NCBI RefSeq assembly: GCF_042655385.1
Contig: NZ_JBHSMA010000002.1
Location: forward strand, 372,001 to 436,000
Source: Larkinella bovis
GTDB lineage: Bacteria > Bacteroidota > Bacteroidia > Cytophagales > Spirosomataceae
Direction: 5' to 3'
Length of the DNA: 64,000 nt
The notes below the pieces were generated by a model. The model ran no database searches and was not told the DNA's origin. It saw only the letters and a program-made list of their open reading frames with translations. Below are positions 32,933-40,695 of this stretch, in pieces; positions within the stretch are counted from its first letter, which is position 1; each line of letters starts with the position of its first letter. Position numbers and translations under genes: made by a program.

Positions 32933-33694
32933 TTAGCGATTTTCTTTTCGGTTAAACCGAAACCGCACCGCCCTGGCCACAATCCGAACGTGATTCCAGA
33001 CGGCTGTTGCGGTTCCAAAATGCGTCGCCAGGACCTTGAAACGGTCCGCGAGCGACTGCCGGTGCCGTTGAACCGACAGGCCGCCGGTCAGGTATTTGCA
33101 CAGAATGAAATCGAGCCAAACCGCCTTCCGGGCGGCTTTCAGGCAACGGATTTCCCAATCGATGTCGGCGCTCAGGTTATCGACCAAAAAGTCCGGGGCG
33201 ATGCTCCGGCGGGCCATAAAGGCCTGGTGGCAAACTTTCATACCCATCGCCATATCGCGCCAGGTCAGGGTATGAGGCAGCGTGTGGGGCGTGATCCGGC
33301 TGCGTAAGCCCAGTGGTTTTCCCGTATTGTCCACAAACAGGGCATCACTATAGTAGACGTCGGCGGGGTTAGTACGTAACTGAGAAAGGACGCGGGAAAT
33401 CGTCGTTGCGTCGTATAGCTCGTCCCCGGCGTTCATAAACCAGACGTAGTCGCCCGTTGCCAGGCGCTGGCCTTTGTTCATGGCGTCGTACAGCCCGCGA
33501 TCCGGTTCTGAAATCCAGCGGCTGATGTGCTTTTCGTACTGCCGAACCAGGTCGAGGGTATGATCGGTAGACTGGCCGTCGATGATCAGGTATTCTACTT
33601 CCGCGCCCGGCTGATTGGCAAGCAGACTCTGAATCGTGCGTTCCAGAAACCGCTCGGCGTTGTAGGTGACGGTGATGATCGAGAGTAGGGGCAT
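32933..33694 (-). CDS. Family 2 glycosyltransferase
   Basis: 253 residues with a GT-A fold: SIITVTYNAERFLERTIQSLL, YLIIDGQSTDHTLDLV and the DxD-like motif region GDYVWFMNAGDELYD, then EPDRGLYDAMNKG, a pattern seen in WcaA-like GT2 enzymes. Cytoplasmic. It transfers a sugar from a nucleotide donor, presumably to a lipid-linked surface glycan. Divergent from a methyltransferase gene with 58 bases between starts, and the first of a run of polysaccharide genes to 42.2 kb. Substrates cannot be told. Confidence 0.88.
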   Translation of the reverse strand: MPLLSIITVTYNAERFLERTIQSLLANQPGAEVEYLIIDGQSTDHTLDLVRQYEKHISRWISEPDRGLYDAMNKGQRLATGDYVWFMNAGDELYDATTISRVLSQLRTNPADVYYSDALFVDNTGKPLGLRSRITPHTLPHTLTWRDMAMGMKVCHQAFMARRSIAPDFLVDNLSADIDWEIRCLKAARKAVWLDFILCKYLTGGLSVQRHRQSLADRFKVLATHFGTATAVWNHVRIVARAVRFRFNRKENR

Positions 33695-33752
33695 AGCAAT
33701 GGCGTGGCAATTTGCAAAAAAACGGTATTTTTACGGGCTAACCAACGGCGGC

Positions 33753-34490
33753 ATGGAAACGAATTCAACAACCTCATCGGCGCTTCAGGACGCGTACCGG
33801 TCTCAATACGCTGATGCTGACCGAACCTGGCGGAATATGGGCGCTCGGATGAAAGCCGAAACCATTCGCCGGCTGTGCCAGTCGTACCAGTTTCCGAAGA
33901 TGCTCGACGTGGGTTCGGGCGACGGCGCGGTGTTGCAGCAACTCGATCAGGCCCGGTTTTGTCCGGCCATGTATTCGCTCGAAATCTCGGAAAGTGGCGT
34001 CCGCCGAATCCGGGAGCGGGGGCTGGCCAGCTTGCAGGATGTCCAGCTCTTCGACGGGTACAAAATTCCGTATGCCGATCAGACGTTCCCGCTGGCGACC
34101 TGTTCGCACGTGATCGAACACGTGGAGCATCCCCGGCTGTTGCTGCGTGAAATCGCCCGGGTGTCCGACTACCAGTTTTTCGAAGTGCCCATCGACTTCA
34201 GCTTTTTTGTGGACCGGAAAACCGATCATTTTCTGTCGTACGGCCACATCAATATCTTCACGCCTTCGCTGTTTAAATTCCTGCTCAAGTCCGAAGGCTT
34301 CGAAATTCTGGCCGAACACAGCGTTTTCTACGACACAGCGGCCATTCGCCATTCGGCACCGGGCACGCTGGCGTTCTGGGCCATCTGGCTGAAAACGCAG
34401 GTATTGAAATCCGTGCCGGTTTTGCGGAAAATCAAACCGAGTGCCTTCGCGGTGCTGTGCCGGAAAAAAAGCGATCTGAGTATTTTTTAG
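33753..34490 (+). CDS. SAM-dependent methyltransferase
   Basis: 245 residues from the ATG at 33753. Class I Rossmann methyltransferase (Methyltransf_11/23 type): motif I MLDVGSGDGAVLQQL, acidic post-I region YSLEISESGV, motif II PLATCSHVIEHVEHP and LLREIARV. The C-terminal part (SFFVDRKTDHFLSYGHINIFTPS) resembles glycan or lipid-linked methyltransferases of surface clusters. It may cap or modify a sugar. First of four methyltransferase genes here. Confidence 0.86.
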   Translation: METNSTTSSALQDAYRSQYADADRTWRNMGARMKAETIRRLCQSYQFPKMLDVGSGDGAVLQQLDQARFCPAMYSLEISESGVRRIRERGLASLQDVQLFDGYKIPYADQTFPLATCSHVIEHVEHPRLLLREIARVSDYQFFEVPIDFSFFVDRKTDHFLSYGHINIFTPSLFKFLLKSEGFEILAEHSVFYDTAAIRHSAPGTLAFWAIWLKTQVLKSVPVLRKIKPSAFAVLCRKKSDLSIF

Positions 34491-34495
34491 GGATT

Positions 34496-34567
34496 GTTAT
34501 TCCACAGGGTTTATCAGGGTTTTCTCTGATTATCTCTGATGTCCCCTGATAAACCCTGTGGAATAAC
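34496..34567. repeat. Long short-word hairpin (copy 2 of a covarying pair)
   Basis: Perfect 24-bp stem (34496-34519 and 34544-34567) around a loop with tandem TCTCTGAT words. The right half codes for the last ~17 residues of the convergent glycosyltransferase. Aligned with the 8166-8259 hairpin it keeps CTCTGATGTCC and changes four stem pairs with both partners changed. Confidence 0.88.
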
Positions 34568-35821
34568 CTCCTCGTACAATTGAATATACTGCCCAGCCAC
34601 CACGGCCTCATCGTAGTGAGCTACGACAAAGTTGCGGGCGTTGGTGGCCAGTTGCTCGTAGCCGGTTTTCGGTTGCTCCAGAATCCAGTGCATGCCGTTG
34701 GCCAGGTCGTCTACCGATCGGTATTGAACTAGGTAGCCAGTCTGCTGATGCTGAACCATTTCCGGGATGCCGCCCACGTCAAAGCCGACCACCGGTGTCC
34801 CGCAGGCCATCGACTCCATGATGGTGTTCGGCAGGTTTTCTTCCAGCGACGGAATGACGAACAAATCGGCCGCACTGTAAGCGGCCACAATCTGCCGGAG
34901 GTTGCTGAGGGAACCCAAAAAGTGATACCGGAACGGCAATTCCTGGAGCAACTGCTCGTCCCCCGCGCCGAAAATGAGCAACTCAACCTCCTCCGGTTGG
35001 GGGAGTTGCTGCCGTAACTGCTGAAGCGCCTGCTGAAAATACGAAAACCCTTTGCCAAGCGCCGACACTTTGGCGGCCGCAAAAAGAATCAGCCGTTTGT
35101 CGGTCTGTAGGCCCAGTTCCTGCCGGGCAGCGGTTTTAGGCATTGGAGCAAAAAGGCTCGTATCCAGCGGATTCGGGATGGATTGGACCGAAAGTCCACG
35201 GAACAGGCTGCTTTTTCGGGCGCGGTTGGCCAGCCATTGGCTGCAACCGACGGGTGTAAGTCGGGCGTTTTCGTAAGCGTCCTGTTTCCGAAGCCAGTCC
35301 TGGTAGGAGAGATCGTCGGGCGTGGGTAGGCGCAGAAACGGGCAGTGGCCACAGTATTGCTGAAACCGCTCGCAGGGACCGCTGTGGTGACAGCCGCCGG
35401 TAAATGCCCACATGTCGTGCATCGTCCAGATCACCGGTTTTTGAAGGGCAAACAGTTTTTGGAGCGATCGGGTCGATAGAAAGCCGAACGTAGTCCAGTG
35501 CAGGTGCAGAATATCCGCCTGTTGCACCAGCGGGTGATCACTGATGTCGGTGCCGATGAGGGCGGGCGAAAACGCAAACCGGACGTCGCGGCTGCGCTCG
35601 TGGGGCAAAAACGTCAGCCGGTCGAGCGCAAACCGCGCCTTGGCCCAGCGTTTCTGCCAGGTGGTTTTGGCCAGCGAAATCACCGCCGGTTCGTCAATCG
35701 AGGTTTCGGCCACCAGCATTTCCGACGATACGCCCGCCCGGTTCAACGCCTGATTGAGTCGGCTGGCGGCAATGGCGGCTCCGCCAAACCGGTGAAACGT
35801 GCTGAGGTGCAGAACCTTCAT
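34514..35821 (-). CDS. Family 4 glycosyltransferase
   Basis: 435 residues from the ATG at 35821 (MKVLHLSTFHRFGGAAIAAS, a GT-B start with the GG of the acceptor domain); longer readings run into the neighbour gene. The donor domain shows LEENLPNTIMESMACGTPVVGFDVGGIPEMV, the E-x7-E motif of retaining GT4 enzymes. Cysteines near residues 130-165 (CHHSGPCERFQQYCGHC) could bind metal or be structural. The last 17 residues (VIPQGLSGDIRDNQRKP) are encoded inside the short-word hairpin at 34496-34567, so the original C-terminus was probably replaced. Its start overlaps the upstream methyltransferase stop codon (ATGA). Confidence 0.88.
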   Translation of the reverse strand: MKVLHLSTFHRFGGAAIAASRLNQALNRAGVSSEMLVAETSIDEPAVISLAKTTWQKRWAKARFALDRLTFLPHERSRDVRFAFSPALIGTDISDHPLVQQADILHLHWTTFGFLSTRSLQKLFALQKPVIWTMHDMWAFTGGCHHSGPCERFQQYCGHCPFLRLPTPDDLSYQDWLRKQDAYENARLTPVGCSQWLANRARKSSLFRGLSVQSIPNPLDTSLFAPMPKTAARQELGLQTDKRLILFAAAKVSALGKGFSYFQQALQQLRQQLPQPEEVELLIFGAGDEQLLQELPFRYHFLGSLSNLRQIVAAYSAADLFVIPSLEENLPNTIMESMACGTPVVGFDVGGIPEMVQHQQTGYLVQYRSVDDLANGMHWILEQPKTGYEQLATNARNFVVAHYDEAVVAGQYIQLYEEVIPQGLSGDIRDNQRKP

Positions 35822-36558
35822 TTCGTAGCCGTCAGAACAATATAGGGCGAAAACGCCCTGGTTTCCACCGGTACCAGTTTGAAAAATACCTTCAACGGCA
35901 GCCAGAGCAGCTTTTTGAGCCATCGCCCAAGCAGCGGTTTTTCAGCTTCGCGCTCGAACCAGAGCATAAACCGACCGTCATAATACACCCGGATATCCCG
36001 TAAACCCAGTCGTTCGGCCGCTTTCCGCAGGCGGTTCAGGTCCATCGACTGGATGTTGTGTTTGGCGTAGTTTTCGGGGTCAAACGTTTTCTGAAACCAG
36101 CCGTTCAGCCCCCGGAAGTTGGGTAGCGAAATGAGCAGAACCCCGCCGGCATTCAGCGATTCGACGTGTTTTTCGATGATGTTTTCCGTATCGTCGAAGT
36201 GTTCGATCAGCCCGTTCGACATCACCAGGTCGAATTTTTGCCGGGGTGTGTACTGGAACAGATCGGTTTCGATGACCCCGACCGCGCCTTCCCGCAATCC
36301 GTTGGCGCGCTCCAGTTCGTGCAGGATTTTCGGGTGGACGACGTAGTCGAGCAGGGTCGTCTCGGTGTTCAGGTGTTTTTTCAGCCAGACGGAATAATAG
36401 CCCGGAAAACCGCCCAGTTCCAGCGCCGACCGGACGGAATGAGTCGCCACCAGTTGCCGGATCAGGGGCAGAAAAGGGTACTTGTCGGGTATGCGGAAAA
36501 TTAACCCCTCTTTCGATTCCCAGTAGTTGAGCCAGAATGTGCGGTCGGTCAGTGTCAA
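35818..36558 (-). CDS. SAM-dependent methyltransferase
   Basis: 246 residues. Class I fold: ALELGGFPGYYSVWLKKHLN (motif I variant LELGG), FDLVMSNGLIEHFDDTENIIEKHVESLNAGGVLLISLPNFRG (motifs II and III). The C-terminal ~60 residues are hydrophobic (LLGRWLKKLLWLPLKVFFKLV), suggesting membrane contact. Coupled by a four-base overlap to the GT4 gene downstream. Likely methylates a sugar on a lipid-linked glycan. Confidence 0.84.
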   Translation of the reverse strand: MTLTDRTFWLNYWESKEGLIFRIPDKYPFLPLIRQLVATHSVRSALELGGFPGYYSVWLKKHLNTETTLLDYVVHPKILHELERANGLREGAVGVIETDLFQYTPRQKFDLVMSNGLIEHFDDTENIIEKHVESLNAGGVLLISLPNFRGLNGWFQKTFDPENYAKHNIQSMDLNRLRKAAERLGLRDIRVYYDGRFMLWFEREAEKPLLGRWLKKLLWLPLKVFFKLVPVETRAFSPYIVLTATK

Positions 36559-36654
36559 AGCCGTAGTGAATCAATGGACGGAAAATGGCCCATGTTCCGG
36601 CAAAAATAGCCATTGCATGACAGATTCAAAACCGGGTTGTTTGATGATGAAGAG

Positions 36655-37545
36655 CTAAATACCGTATTTGAACCGGTTGATGGCCTGCCGCACCAGACTG
36701 GGCTGGAAATAGCGTTTCAGATTCAGTACCACGTCCGGGTCCAGTGCCACATCTGGCGTCAGCTGGATGTGTCCTTCGTGCAGGGGCGCGTGCTGGTAGC
36801 GGCTGAACCGCCCGAAATTGGTGCCCGCATCGTAGCCGATGTGTTCCACTTTCGATTTAATCGGAAACAGACAGTACCGTTGCTGTTTGAAATGCGTGTA
36901 GGTCCAGCGGATGGCCCACGAGCTGATCAGGCCCTTCTGCTGCTTTTCGAACATCGGAATGAGGTCGCTGCCACCGGCCGAAAACGCCCGGCGGGCAGCC
37001 GGATTCCGGATAAAATCGGCGTAGTCGGGCACCGACCAGTCGGCCAGTTCCCAGCGGTTTTTCCAGGTCGACCAGCCCAGCGACGACGCCCGGGGCAACA
37101 GCAGCACTTCGCTGGAATAATGAGTTGGAATCGTGAACGGATACAGATACCCGGAAATCGAAAAAACCAGCGGATGGTGTTCGTAGACGTTCAGTGCTTC
37201 GTTTTGAAAATCAAGGAAATCGGTGGTGCAAATGATGTCGTCTTCCATCACGATGACCCGCCCGTGTTGGGCAATCACCTCCGAAACGCCCCGGATCACG
37301 GAATTGGCGAGGCCCTGATTGGCGGGCGCTTCCCGGATCTGAACGTCCGCAAAACCGGTAATGGTTGGTAAATACGCCCGTACTTTTTGTACCCGCCCGG
37401 CATCGTCCGCATTCGGTTTGGGGCCGTCGGCGTAAATATACAGGGTGCTCTGTTTGGCTAACGTGTTGTTCGCCAGGTGTTTAATGGTTTCGCGCAGGTG
37501 GTCAACGCGGTTGTAACAAAATAAAACGATGGGCGCGAGGAGCAT
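36655..37545 (-). CDS. Glycosyltransferase, GT-A fold
   Basis: 296 residues from the ATG at 37545; earlier in-frame codons read repeat DNA. Sequence LLAPIVLFCYNRVDHLRETIKHLANN, YIYADGPKPN, and the metal-binding acidic motif VIVMEDDIICTTDFLDFQ (EDD) resemble GNT-I-like or family 2-like transferases. It adds a sugar in the cytoplasm. Upstream DNA on this strand is the 37.55-37.78 kb repeat array, so its promoter lies in or beyond that array. Substrate unknown. Confidence 0.82.
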   Translation of the reverse strand: MLLAPIVLFCYNRVDHLRETIKHLANNTLAKQSTLYIYADGPKPNADDAGRVQKVRAYLPTITGFADVQIREAPANQGLANSVIRGVSEVIAQHGRVIVMEDDIICTTDFLDFQNEALNVYEHHPLVFSISGYLYPFTIPTHYSSEVLLLPRASSLGWSTWKNRWELADWSVPDYADFIRNPAARRAFSAGGSDLIPMFEKQQKGLISSWAIRWTYTHFKQQRYCLFPIKSKVEHIGYDAGTNFGRFSRYQHAPLHEGHIQLTPDVALDPDVVLNLKRYFQPSLVRQAINRFKYGI

Positions 37546-37552
37546 TACGGTT

Positions 37553-37780
37553 ATGGTTTTCAGTTTACGGTGCTGACGCGTACCCACGGACTTTAGTCCG
37601 TACGTTGCTAGTGACACATTGTAATAACTAACCCGAACGGACTAAGGTCCGTACGTTGCTAGTAACTCATGTAATAGCTAACCCGTACGGACTAAAGTCC
37701 ATAAGTTGCTAGTGACTCATTGTAATAGCTAACCCGAACGGACTAAAGTCCGTGGGTACGCATCAGTCACTGGTCCCCGA
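37553..37780. repeat. Repeat array: three ~51-base units inside an outer inverted repeat
   Basis: Three tandem units (37601-37651, 37652-37701, 37702-37752), each of the form TACGTTGCTAGTGAC...TAACCCGAACGG-ACTAAAGTCCG, ending in the palindrome CGGACTAAAGTCCG. Outer arms GTG-TGA-GCGTACCCACGGACTTTAGTCCG at 37571-37600 and the complement at 37739-37772. The left side begins with the CAGTTTACGG word of other repeats. Spans the whole gap between divergent genes. Confidence 0.9.
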
Positions 37781-37905
37781 CAAACTAATTGCAAGATTAC
37801 TTAATTATTTGCATCGTCTCTGCTTTCTTTGTGGGCAAGATGCCGAACAATACCAAAAACGGCCCTCGTCCCGGAGTTATATTGTCCGGGCGTTTCTGAT
37901 TGACT

Positions 37906-38631
37906 ATGACGACAATCCGCGCTGAAGCGATGCCGGACGACCCCTCCGAGCATTACCGGATTAAACCTCCACTGACCAATCCCCGCCGGTATTACCTCAT
38001 GAAACTGAGGGAGTTGGTGCAGTATGCCAAAATTACGTTCGTCGATCCGCTGACCCAAACCGGCCGGATCAGCCTGGCCGATTACGGCTGCGGCACCAAA
38101 CCGTACGTCTCGCTGTTTCCGACCGAGCAGGTGCAGTACATCGGCATCGATCTCGCGTGGAATCCGCACGCGGATGTATACATCGGTTCCGATAGTCGGA
38201 TTGATATGGCTGACAATCAGGTGGATGTGGTGCTATCGACGCAGGTGCTCGAACACGTGGAAGATCCCGAAGGCTATTTGCAGGAAGCGTGCCGGATTCT
38301 GAAACCGGGCGGTTTGCTGCTGCTGACCACGCACGGCTACTGGATGTACCACCCGGATCCGACCGATTACTGGCGCTGGACGTCGGCCGGTTTGCAGAAA
38401 ATTGTGGCCCGCAATGGGTTCGAAATCGTGTCGTTCCGGGGCATCATTGGCCGGTCGGCAATGGGGCTGCAATTGTTTCAGGACGGTTTTCTGTTTAAAA
38501 TACCGCGTTGGCTGTGGCCGCCATTTGCGCTGGTGATGCAGGCCGCCATCAGCCTGTTCGACCGGACAACTTCGCAGGCCACGAAAGACAAGGACGCGTG
38601 TACGTATCTGGTGGTTGGAAGGAAACTATGA
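37906..38631 (+). CDS. SAM-dependent methyltransferase
   Basis: 241 residues from the ATG at 37906 (a TTG two codons earlier is possible). Class I Rossmann methyltransferase: SLADYGCGTKPYVSLF (motif I GCGTK), YIGIDLAWNPHADVYI, VVLSTQVLEHVEDPEGYLQEACRILKPGGLLLLTTHG (motifs II and III). The C-terminus (WRWTSAGLQKIVARNGFEIVSFRG) is of the kind found with nucleotide-sugar or lipid-linked glycan clusters. Its stop codon overlaps the next gene (ATGA), so it is coupled with the GT4 enzyme. Confidence 0.87.
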   Translation: MTTIRAEAMPDDPSEHYRIKPPLTNPRRYYLMKLRELVQYAKITFVDPLTQTGRISLADYGCGTKPYVSLFPTEQVQYIGIDLAWNPHADVYIGSDSRIDMADNQVDVVLSTQVLEHVEDPEGYLQEACRILKPGGLLLLTTHGYWMYHPDPTDYWRWTSAGLQKIVARNGFEIVSFRGIIGRSAMGLQLFQDGFLFKIPRWLWPPFALVMQAAISLFDRTTSQATKDKDACTYLVVGRKL

Positions 38632-39752
38632 AGCTTTGCATTGCCTTTCCGAACAAAAACAGCTATTCGGAAACCTTTATTCGCAACCATGTCGAGTACC
38701 TGAAACCGGCCCTGACGCTGTCGGGTGGCTGGCGGCCGTATCGCACCCAGGACGGCGACTCCATCATCCGGATGCCGCTGGCCGAGCCGATCCGGGTCGG
38801 GGTGAAACGGGGCCTGTCGTTTCTGTACCCGGCTTTTTATACGCATTTCCTGACCCGGTTTCTGAAACAGAACCGCCCGGATGTGGTGCTGGCCGAATAC
38901 GGTCCGACGGGTTGCGCTCTGATGACGGCCTGCCGAAAAGCGGGCGTGCCGCTGGTGGTGCATTTTCACGGCTTCGATGCGGTGGAGAAGGCCACGCTGG
39001 AGAAATACCGGGAACCGTATCGCCGGCTTTTTGCGCAGGCCCGGGCCATTGTGGCGGTTTCCAACGACATGGCCGACCAGCTTGTCCGGCTGGGAGCCGA
39101 TCCGAAGAAAGTGTACCGCAATCCGTACGGCGTCGAGACGCGGTTGTTTGCCGGGGCCGAACCGGAGAAAGCCGAAAAACTGATCGTGTCGGTGGGGCGG
39201 TTTACGGCCAAAAAAGCGCCCCAGCTAACCATTCGGGCGTTTGACAAAGTGCTCGATAAGCACCCCGATGCGCAACTGGTGATGATCGGCGATGGGGAAC
39301 TATTCGAATCCTGTCAAAAGTTAGTCAACGAATTACAACTAAAATATGCCGTCCGGTTGCTGGGCGTGAAACCCGCCCCTGAAATTGCCGAGTGGCTCCG
39401 GAAAGCCCGGCTGTACGCCCAGCATTCGATGGTGAATCCGGTCAATAGCGATTCGGAAGGGACGCCCAACACGGTGCTGGAAGCCTCGGCAACCGGTTTG
39501 CCGATTGTCAGCACGCGCCATGCCGGCATTAAGGAAGCCGTCGATTCGGGGAAAACCGGTTTTCTGGTGGATGAAGGCGACTATGAAAGCATGGCGAAGT
39601 ACATGATTCAGTTGCTCGACGATCCCGCACTGGCGGGCAAACTGGGCCGGAATGCCCGTCAGAAAATGCTCGACGAGTACGAGATGAGCGACCGAATCAA
39701 CGAATTAAACCGTATTTTACGTACCCACGGACCAGCGGGCGCTTCTGTTTAG
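38628..39752 (+). CDS. Family 4 glycosyltransferase
   Basis: 374 residues from the ATG at 38628, which overlaps the preceding stop codon. GT-B fold: N-terminal acceptor domain with HFHGFDAVEKATL; donor domain with VSVGRFTAKKAPQLTIRAF, LLGVKPAPEIAEWLRKARLYAQHS and DSEGTPNTVLEASATGLPIVSTRHAG (retaining E-x7-E). Cytoplasmic transfer of a sugar to a growing glycan. Seems intact; the last residues (THGPAGASV) are encoded by DNA carrying TACCCACGGACC, like part of the 37.6-kb repeat, so its 3' end may have been extended. Confidence 0.9.
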   Translation: MKLCIAFPNKNSYSETFIRNHVEYLKPALTLSGGWRPYRTQDGDSIIRMPLAEPIRVGVKRGLSFLYPAFYTHFLTRFLKQNRPDVVLAEYGPTGCALMTACRKAGVPLVVHFHGFDAVEKATLEKYREPYRRLFAQARAIVAVSNDMADQLVRLGADPKKVYRNPYGVETRLFAGAEPEKAEKLIVSVGRFTAKKAPQLTIRAFDKVLDKHPDAQLVMIGDGELFESCQKLVNELQLKYAVRLLGVKPAPEIAEWLRKARLYAQHSMVNPVNSDSEGTPNTVLEASATGLPIVSTRHAGIKEAVDSGKTGFLVDEGDYESMAKYMIQLLDDPALAGKLGRNARQKMLDEYEMSDRINELNRILRTHGPAGASV

Positions 39753-39762
39753 TCCGTTCGGC

Positions 39763-40680
39763 ATGGTTTTACCCCAATCAAATCCAATGACAGTCCTCTC
39801 ACCGCTCACCAATTCCCCGGCGGTTTCACCCGTTCGAAACCTGAATGCCCGCACCATCGAGCAGCGATACCGCGCGCAGTTCGGCATGGATGTCAGCCGG
39901 TATTTTGCCGGGCTGGACGAGGTGGTGATTTACGAATGTAACCAGTCGAAGCTGCGGTTTTACTACCCGTTTACGCTGGCGGGTGATGCGGCCTTTTACG
40001 CCGATCTGGGCAAGCATTACAAAGGTTATTACAGCCCCTGGAAGTGGGAGCACGAACTGGTTTTTCAGCACGTGAAGGCGGGTGATCGGGTCCTGGAAAT
40101 CGGGAGCGGCAACGGTTTTTTCCTGAAACGACTGCCCGAAAAGGGTGCTGTTGGTCTGGGGCTGGAACTGAACGACGACGCCATTGCGTACGGCAAGAAA
40201 ATCGGGGTCAACATCATCAACGAAGAACTGAAAATTCACGCGGAACAGCACGAAGGGCAGTATGATCTGGTGTGTGCCTTTCAGGTGTTTGAGCACGTCA
40301 ACAACGTCGGCGAGTTTTTCCGGCAGGCGGCCCAGTGCGTCAAACCGGGCGGTTTGCTGGCTCTCGGCGTCCCGAATAATGCCTCGTATTATTTCCGGGA
40401 GGACCCGTACCATACGCTGAATCTGCCCCCCCACCACACGCTGCTCTGGGACCCGGTTTCGCTGCGGTACGCCGGTGAACTGATGGGCTTGAAAGTGGTT
40501 GACATCCGGAACGAACCGGCCAGCGTCACGCACCGCAGCCTGGGGTACCGCCTGTGGCTGGAAAAACACCTGGGCCAGAATCCGTTGACTATGTTGCTGT
40601 ATAAAACCACCCGGTTTGTCGCCAAACGACTGCCCATCATGAACGACGGCGCGACGGTGGTGGCTATTTATCGAAAGTGA
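39763..40680 (+). CDS. SAM-dependent methyltransferase
   Basis: 305 residues from the first ATG; another ATG at 39787 is equally possible. Class I fold: AGDRVLEIGSGNGFFLKRL (motif I), GLELNDDAIAYG, YDLVCAFQVFEHVNNVGEFFRQAAQCVKPGGLLALGVPNN. The N-terminal ~90 residues (YECNQSKLRFYYPFTLAGDAAFYADLGKHYKGYYSPWKWEH) carry an aromatic-rich region typical of methyltransferases of surface polysaccharide clusters. In series with the GT4 gene (10 bases apart) and the flippase gene. Confidence 0.88.
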   Translation: MVLPQSNPMTVLSPLTNSPAVSPVRNLNARTIEQRYRAQFGMDVSRYFAGLDEVVIYECNQSKLRFYYPFTLAGDAAFYADLGKHYKGYYSPWKWEHELVFQHVKAGDRVLEIGSGNGFFLKRLPEKGAVGLGLELNDDAIAYGKKIGVNIINEELKIHAEQHEGQYDLVCAFQVFEHVNNVGEFFRQAAQCVKPGGLLALGVPNNASYYFREDPYHTLNLPPHHTLLWDPVSLRYAGELMGLKVVDIRNEPASVTHRSLGYRLWLEKHLGQNPLTMLLYKTTRFVAKRLPIMNDGATVVAIYRK

Positions 40681-40695
40681 GATTGATCTGAATAC

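Noticed and set aside
37601..37752. CRISPR array
   Set aside because: Units abut each other with no unique spacers, are ~51 bases with a palindrome and lie in a larger inverted repeat; no cas genes are near.
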